64,000 bases of DNA, taken from NCBI RefSeq assembly GCF_003818135.1, contig NZ_RPOH01000003.1, forward strand, positions 62,001 through 126,000, read 5' to 3'. The translations under genes and the position numbers were made by a program. The stretch comes from Buttiauxella warmboldiae. GTDB lineage: Bacteria; Pseudomonadota; Gammaproteobacteria; Enterobacterales; Enterobacteriaceae. Of this stretch, positions 59,949-64,000 are shown piece after piece (the stretch's first letter is position 1; each line of letters starts with the position of its first letter). Below the pieces are notes generated by a model. That model did no database searches and had not been told where the DNA came from. It saw only the letters and a program-made list of their open reading frames with translations.

Positions 59949-61727
59949 TTAACGTTGATAAAGCGGGCCGTAGTTCTGACAGGCGCGATAATCCTGACCT
60001 TCGCTGTCCATACCGTGCGCCGCCCATGCGGAAGGGCGATAGATCGCCTCGTCCACAACGTTATGCATACACACGGGAATGCGCAGCATTGAAGCGAGCG
60101 TAATCAAATCCGCGCCAACATGGCCGACGGTCAGCACGCCGTGGTTCGCGCCCCAATTTGACATGACCGACCACACATCTTTGAACGGGCCAACGCCGGT
60201 GAGACGTGGGGCAAACCAGGTGGTCGGCCAGGAGGAGTCAGTGCGTTTATCGAGCGTGTCGTGAACCTCTTGCGGCAGATCGATGCTCCAGCCTTCGGCA
60301 ATTTGTAGCACCGGCCCCAGGCCTTTGATCAGATTGATGCGGCTCAGAGTGAATGGCACACCACCGCGCGTCAGGAAGCGCGATGAGAAACCGCCGCCGC
60401 GGAAATATTCATGCACCGCGGGGCACCATTCGGTTGCGGCAAGGCAGGCATCGGCTTCTTGCTGGCTGATTTGCCAGTGCGGTTTCATGGTTGGGTTTCC
60501 GGCGTCATCCTGCTGGCGACAGGTGCCATCCAGCGCCGCCGAACCCGAGTTAATCAGGTGAATAATGCCATGTTCGGCACGCCCGGTGAGCGCTTTCCCC
60601 GTCACACGTTTAACCACCTCCGGCGACCAGAAAGTACGCACATCGGCAAATATCTGCGCGGTGCCCGTCAGCAAATGCCCGAACAACATCGCCGCCCCAT
60701 TCAGGCTGTCGTTTTCGGTGGCAACAACGTAGGGCTGGCGCACGCCATTCCAGTCAAATGAACTATTCAGCAGGGCTTCTGCGGTATCGCCATTAGGATA
60801 TTGATCGGTCCAGTGCCGCTGCCCCTGAAAACCTGCGGCAATGGCGTTATAGCCCAGCGACTCTTCCACGCGCCCTTTTTCGGCAAGTTTCGCATTCCCC
60901 TGCATCATGTCTCTGATACACATCGCCATCAGCAGGCTTTCACGTAATATCGCGTGGTTTTCCTGTTCTGTGCGGTGGTGCTGCTCGGCGTTTTTATCTT
61001 CGCCGTACCTGAAGTTTTTCTCCGCCCAACTCAGTGCCAGCTCAAACTCTTGTTCATCATAGATTTTATGGTCGATGCGCCGGCGCAGTTCGGTCATATC
61101 CACCGCCTGCACCTTCATGCCGAGATAGGACTCAAAAAAGTTGTGATCGACAATCGACCCCGCGATCCCCATCGAAACGCCCCCCACGGACAAATAGCTT
61201 TTGCCCTTCATGCTGGCGACGGCAAGGCCTGCGCGTGCAAAACGCAGCAGCTTTTCCTGCACATCAGCCGGGATAGACGTATCGTCAGCTTCCTGCACGT
61301 CATGGCCGTAGATTGAAAACGCTGGCAAACCTTTTTGATTATGCGCGGCGAGTGCGGCGGCCAGATAAACCGCCCCCGGACGCTCGGTGCCGTTAAAGCC
61401 CCAAATGGCTTTCGGGCGCAGCGGATCCATATCAATGGTTTCGCTGCCGTAGCACCAGCATGGCGTGACGGTGATCGTCAGCCCGACGTTCAGGCGGCTG
61501 AATTTTTCGTCACAGGCGGCGGATTCGGCCATTCCGGCAATCGTGGTGTCAGCAATGACACAGTCAACGGTCATGCCGCAGGCATGGCGTAATTGCTCAC
61601 TAAGCAGCTGCGCCGTGGCCTCAGCCATCTTCATGGTTTGTTGTTCAAGGGATTCGCGCACGCCCATTCTGCGGCCATCAATCACCGGGCGGATGCCTAT
61701 TTTGGGTAAGGAATTAATATGGTTCAT
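59949..61727 (-). CDS. fucI: L-fucose isomerase FucI
   Basis: FucI converts L-fucose to L-fuculose using Mn2+. The 592 residues compare with 591 in E. coli. It begins [31 protein letters not shown], and contains the metal-ligand regions [20 protein letters not shown] and GSFxxN-type replaced here by the fucose-isomerase block [20 protein letters not shown]. The C-terminal [36 protein letters not shown] is typical. It is the first gene of the operon and faces the ABC transporter across a shared control region. Confidence 0.95.
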   Translation of the reverse strand: MNHINSLPKIGIRPVIDGRRMGVRESLEQQTMKMAEATAQLLSEQLRHACGMTVDCVIADTTIAGMAESAACDEKFSRLNVGLTITVTPCWCYGSETIDMDPLRPKAIWGFNGTERPGAVYLAAALAAHNQKGLPAFSIYGHDVQEADDTSIPADVQEKLLRFARAGLAVASMKGKSYLSVGGVSMGIAGSIVDHNFFESYLGMKVQAVDMTELRRRIDHKIYDEQEFELALSWAEKNFRYGEDKNAEQHHRTEQENHAILRESLLMAMCIRDMMQGNAKLAEKGRVEESLGYNAIAAGFQGQRHWTDQYPNGDTAEALLNSSFDWNGVRQPYVVATENDSLNGAAMLFGHLLTGTAQIFADVRTFWSPEVVKRVTGKALTGRAEHGIIHLINSGSAALDGTCRQQDDAGNPTMKPHWQISQQEADACLAATEWCPAVHEYFRGGGFSSRFLTRGGVPFTLSRINLIKGLGPVLQIAEGWSIDLPQEVHDTLDKRTDSSWPTTWFAPRLTGVGPFKDVWSVMSNWGANHGVLTVGHVGADLITLASMLRIPVCMHNVVDEAIYRPSAWAAHGMDSEGQDYRACQNYGPLYQR

Positions 61728-61822
61728 AAAGGAGCCTCATATTGATAAAGCTGTTATTTGTGAACGAGATAAAAGCACTTACGCACGCAGAGAAAGCGTG
61801 AATAGCGTAAAAAGTGAAAATA

Positions 61823-61838
61823 GCTAACTCGAATTAGC
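61823..61838. promoter_or_regulatory. Operator-like palindrome, fucI side
   Basis: GCTAACTCGAATTAGC, near-perfect (one mismatch) copy of the 62061 palindrome, with the central CG typical of LacI/GalR-family sites. It lies 96 bases before the fucI ATG. Confidence 0.7.
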
Positions 61839-61880
61839 ATAGAGAGTGAGCCATAAAATCGACAATGAAATTATCTTTGA

Positions 61881-61900
61881 ATTGTGATGGTTTTCACGAG
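61881..61900. promoter_or_regulatory. CRP-cAMP binding site
   Basis: TGTGA-TGGTTT-TCACG at 61883-61898 matches the consensus TGTGA-N6-TCACA with one change, between the two operator-like palindromes. It implies catabolite control of fucose use. Confidence 0.7.
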
Positions 61901-62060
61901 TTTTAACTTCCAGGGAAAGTGTTAATAAAGATAGTTTCCCGCACAAAGAAATAATTAACTTATTTTCAAAGAGATAAATTATTGATGCCGCGCCGCGTCA
62001 CAATTTGATAGCAAATTATTTGTCGAAACCGCCGAGTTTGAATAGTTTTAAAACGGTAAA

Positions 62061-62076
62061 GCTAACTCGAGTTAGC
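62061..62076. promoter_or_regulatory. Perfect operator palindrome, ABC-transporter side
   Basis: GCTAACTCGAGTTAGC, a fully symmetric 16-mer with central CG, 152 bases before the ABC ATPase start and 238 bases from its partner at 61823. The pair could allow loop formation. Confidence 0.75.
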
Positions 62077-62227
62077 GATTCTTGCAGTTCAAGGGGCTTA
62101 TACACCGAGAAAATCGGGACGTGGGCCATACGCAGTAGCCTGAACCCGGAAAAATAACGCCCTCAGGTATCTGTCTTGCCCGTTAAATACCGACCGCGAA
62201 CACCTGATCATTTCAAGGGAAAGCGCT

Positions 62228-63727
62228 ATGGCAGATAATTTTTTGCAAATGAATAATATTACCAAACGCTTCCCCGGCGTTCTGGCGCTAAGTAACGTCA
62301 GCTTTAATTTGCGCCGTGGCGAAGTCCATGCGTTGCTTGGGGAAAATGGCGCAGGAAAATCGACGCTGATGAAAGTGCTTTCCGGCGTTTATCGCCCGGA
62401 TGAAGGTGAAATTATTTTTGAAGGGAGTAAGGTCAAATTCGACACGCCTCTCGATGCACAAAAATTAGGTATCACCATCATTCATCAGGAATTTAATTTA
62501 TTTCCGGACCTGACAGTAGAAGAAAATATTTATATTGGCCGTGAATTTTGTAAAAACAATCGCTGGCGGCTCGACGTCCCGGCACAGCGCGCATCGGTGA
62601 AGGATATTCTGGCAAAACTTAATCTCAAAATTAAGCCAGAAACACGCGTTTCAGATTTAACGGTTGCTCAGCAACAGATGGTCGAAATCGCTAAGGCCAT
62701 TTCGGTCAACGCCAAAGTGCTGGTGATGGATGAACCGACTGCCGCGTTGACGGAAAGCGAGATTGATAGCCTGTTTCGCGTCACGCGCTTGCTGAAAGAG
62801 CAAGGCACCGGCGTGGTTTACATCTCGCATCGCCTGGAAGAGCTGGCGCTGATTGCTGACCGCGCTACCGTGATGCGCGACGGGCAATACATTGATACGG
62901 TGGATTATGAAACGGTACAAATCAGCGACCTGATTACCAAAATGGTGGGGCGAAAGCTCGGTGATATTTATCCGCGCCGCCCGCCGTTTACCGGTGAGCG
63001 TAAGGTGCTGGAAGTTAAAAACCTTCAGCGTAAGGGCGTGCTGCACGATATTAACTTCAGCCTTTATCAAGGAGAAATATTGGGCCTTTCTGGCTTAATG
63101 GGGGCCGGGCGAACTGAGCTTGCACGCGCCTTGTTTGGCGCAGACCCGATTGATAGCGGCGAAATATATCTTAACGGTGAATTAACCCAAATAGACAATG
63201 TGCATCAGGCCATTGAGAAAGGCATTGGTTATTTAACCGAAGATCGCAAAAAAGAAGGGCTGGCATTAGGGTTATCTGTTGAACTCAATATCATGCTAGG
63301 AAATTTCCCTGAGTATTCCGATAAGTTTGGCATGGTTAAAGAGAAACAGTGTGCAGAAATAAGCCAGCAGCTGGTTAATACATTACGGATTAAAACACCT
63401 CACTTACAACAGGCGGCCCTTAATCTTAGCGGCGGTAATCAACAGAAAATAATTATCGCCCGCTGGGTCTGCAAAGATACCGATATTTTAATTTTTGATG
63501 AGCCAACCCGGGGTATTGACGTAGGAGCAAAACTAGAAATTTATGAACTGATGAATCGCCTGGTGGCTAAAGGGAAATCCATCATCATGATTTCTTCTGA
63601 ATTGCCCGAAATTCTTGGCATGTGCGATCGCATATTAGTGATGCGCAGCGGCCACATCACAGGTGAGCTGGACAAAGCCAGCGCCTCTCAGGAATCCATT
63701 ATGAAATATGCGACGTTAGAGGACTGA
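62228..63727 (+). CDS. Ribose-type (CUT2) sugar ABC transporter ATPase
   Basis: A 499-residue tandem ATPase of RbsA type, energising uptake of a monosaccharide. The first nucleotide-binding domain has Walker A GENGAGKSTLMKVLSG, signature-like VAQQQMVEIAKA and Walker B VLVMDEPTAAL. The second has the usual degenerate Walker A GLMGAGRTELARALFG, signature LSGGNQQKIIIARW and Walker B ILIFDEPTRGIDV. No symbol is justified because substrate is unknown; L-fucose is suggested by its divergence from fucI and the lack of fucP. The permease follows three bases later. Confidence 0.9.
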   Translation: MADNFLQMNNITKRFPGVLALSNVSFNLRRGEVHALLGENGAGKSTLMKVLSGVYRPDEGEIIFEGSKVKFDTPLDAQKLGITIIHQEFNLFPDLTVEENIYIGREFCKNNRWRLDVPAQRASVKDILAKLNLKIKPETRVSDLTVAQQQMVEIAKAISVNAKVLVMDEPTAALTESEIDSLFRVTRLLKEQGTGVVYISHRLEELALIADRATVMRDGQYIDTVDYETVQISDLITKMVGRKLGDIYPRRPPFTGERKVLEVKNLQRKGVLHDINFSLYQGEILGLSGLMGAGRTELARALFGADPIDSGEIYLNGELTQIDNVHQAIEKGIGYLTEDRKKEGLALGLSVELNIMLGNFPEYSDKFGMVKEKQCAEISQQLVNTLRIKTPHLQQAALNLSGGNQQKIIIARWVCKDTDILIFDEPTRGIDVGAKLEIYELMNRLVAKGKSIIMISSELPEILGMCDRILVMRSGHITGELDKASASQESIMKYATLED

Positions 63728-63730
63728 ATA

Positions 63731-64000
63731 ATGACCGATTCATTCACGCCTACCAGCCAGCCGGTAAAAACACGCCGCCTGAACAAAGCGCTCCTGATGC
63801 GCCTTGCGCCGTTATTTAGCCTGGTGTTATTGGTGATATTTTTTAGCTTCAGCTCCCCCTTCTTTTTTAACACTGAAAATATCATGACGATTGCGCTGCA
63901 AACGTCGGTGATTGGCATCATGGCGATCGGGGTGACCTACGTCATTATCACCTCCGGCATCGACCTGTCGTTAGGCTCAGTAGTGGCATTTTCCGGCGTC
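63731..64000 (+). CDS. Ribose-type ABC transporter permease, N-terminal part
   Basis: Ninety codons are visible before the window ends. ATG 63731 follows the ATPase stop by three bases and starts MTDSFTPTSQPVKTRRLNKA. After a short cytoplasmic tail come hydrophobic helices (LFSLVLLVIFFSFSSPFFF) and the family signature NTENIMTIALQTSVIGIMAIG and ITSGIDLSLGSVVAFSG, as in RbsC-type permeases. The frame is open to the edge. A periplasmic binding protein gene and possibly a LacI regulator would be expected beyond it. Confidence 0.9.
   Translation, partial: MTDSFTPTSQPVKTRRLNKALLMRLAPLFSLVLLVIFFSFSSPFFFNTENIMTIALQTSVIGIMAIGVTYVIITSGIDLSLGSVVAFSGV

Overview
The window is chromosomal DNA of a member of the Enterobacteriaceae, close to but distinct from Escherichia. 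The housekeeping proteins match E. coli products in length and in every signature motif. Gene content around them differs from E. coli in several places: leuO and nupG are missing, a DUF721/DciA-family gene lies beside secM, a CUT2-type ABC transporter sits next to the fucose genes, and leuABCD adjoins yggN-mutY-speC.

Bases 1-19,200 hold the division and cell wall (dcw) cluster on the minus strand. It runs from the Pmra promoter and MraZ operator through mraZ-rsmH-ftsL-ftsI-murE-murF-mraY-murD-ftsW-murG-murC-ddlB-ftsQ-ftsA-ftsZ to lpxC, secM and the first codons of secA. Genes overlap or nearly touch, so the precursor enzymes, lipid-carrier enzymes and divisome are made together. Next come cra (carrying a one-base frameshift), ilvIH for acetolactate synthase III, and leuLABCD with a complete leader-peptide attenuator.

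Bases 28,300-35,050 carry yggN, yggL, trmB, mutY, yggX, mltC (also with a one-base frameshift) and speC, then a tRNA-Phe(GAA) gene. A roughly 18 kb island is inserted in that tRNA gene, bounded by 54-bp direct repeats at 35,506-35,559 and 53,567-53,620. The island is a composite of three parts. The first is an AT-rich left arm with transposase and nuclease relics and an EIIC-EAL fusion. The second is a GC-richer core with two tyrosine integrases, a DUF927 helicase, several small proteins, a YaaW-like protein and a WYL regulator that has candidate operators. The third is an AT-rich right arm with an XRE/ImmA regulatory pair divergent from a three-gene ubiquitin-like conjugation operon: a triple ubiquitin-fold protein, an E1-like ThiF enzyme with an extra N-terminal domain, and a DUF6527 protein. 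That operon is the most interesting item in the window and is a plausible anti-phage or stress system.

Bases 53,843-64,000 return to the chromosome. They hold a YeaR-like protein, an MFS transporter divergent from a YghZ aldo-keto reductase, and an L-fucose catabolic operon (fucI-fucK-fucU-fucR). The fuc operon diverges from a ribose-type ABC transporter that continues past the window end. Their shared control region has a CRP-like site and two 16-bp palindromes of LacI-family type.
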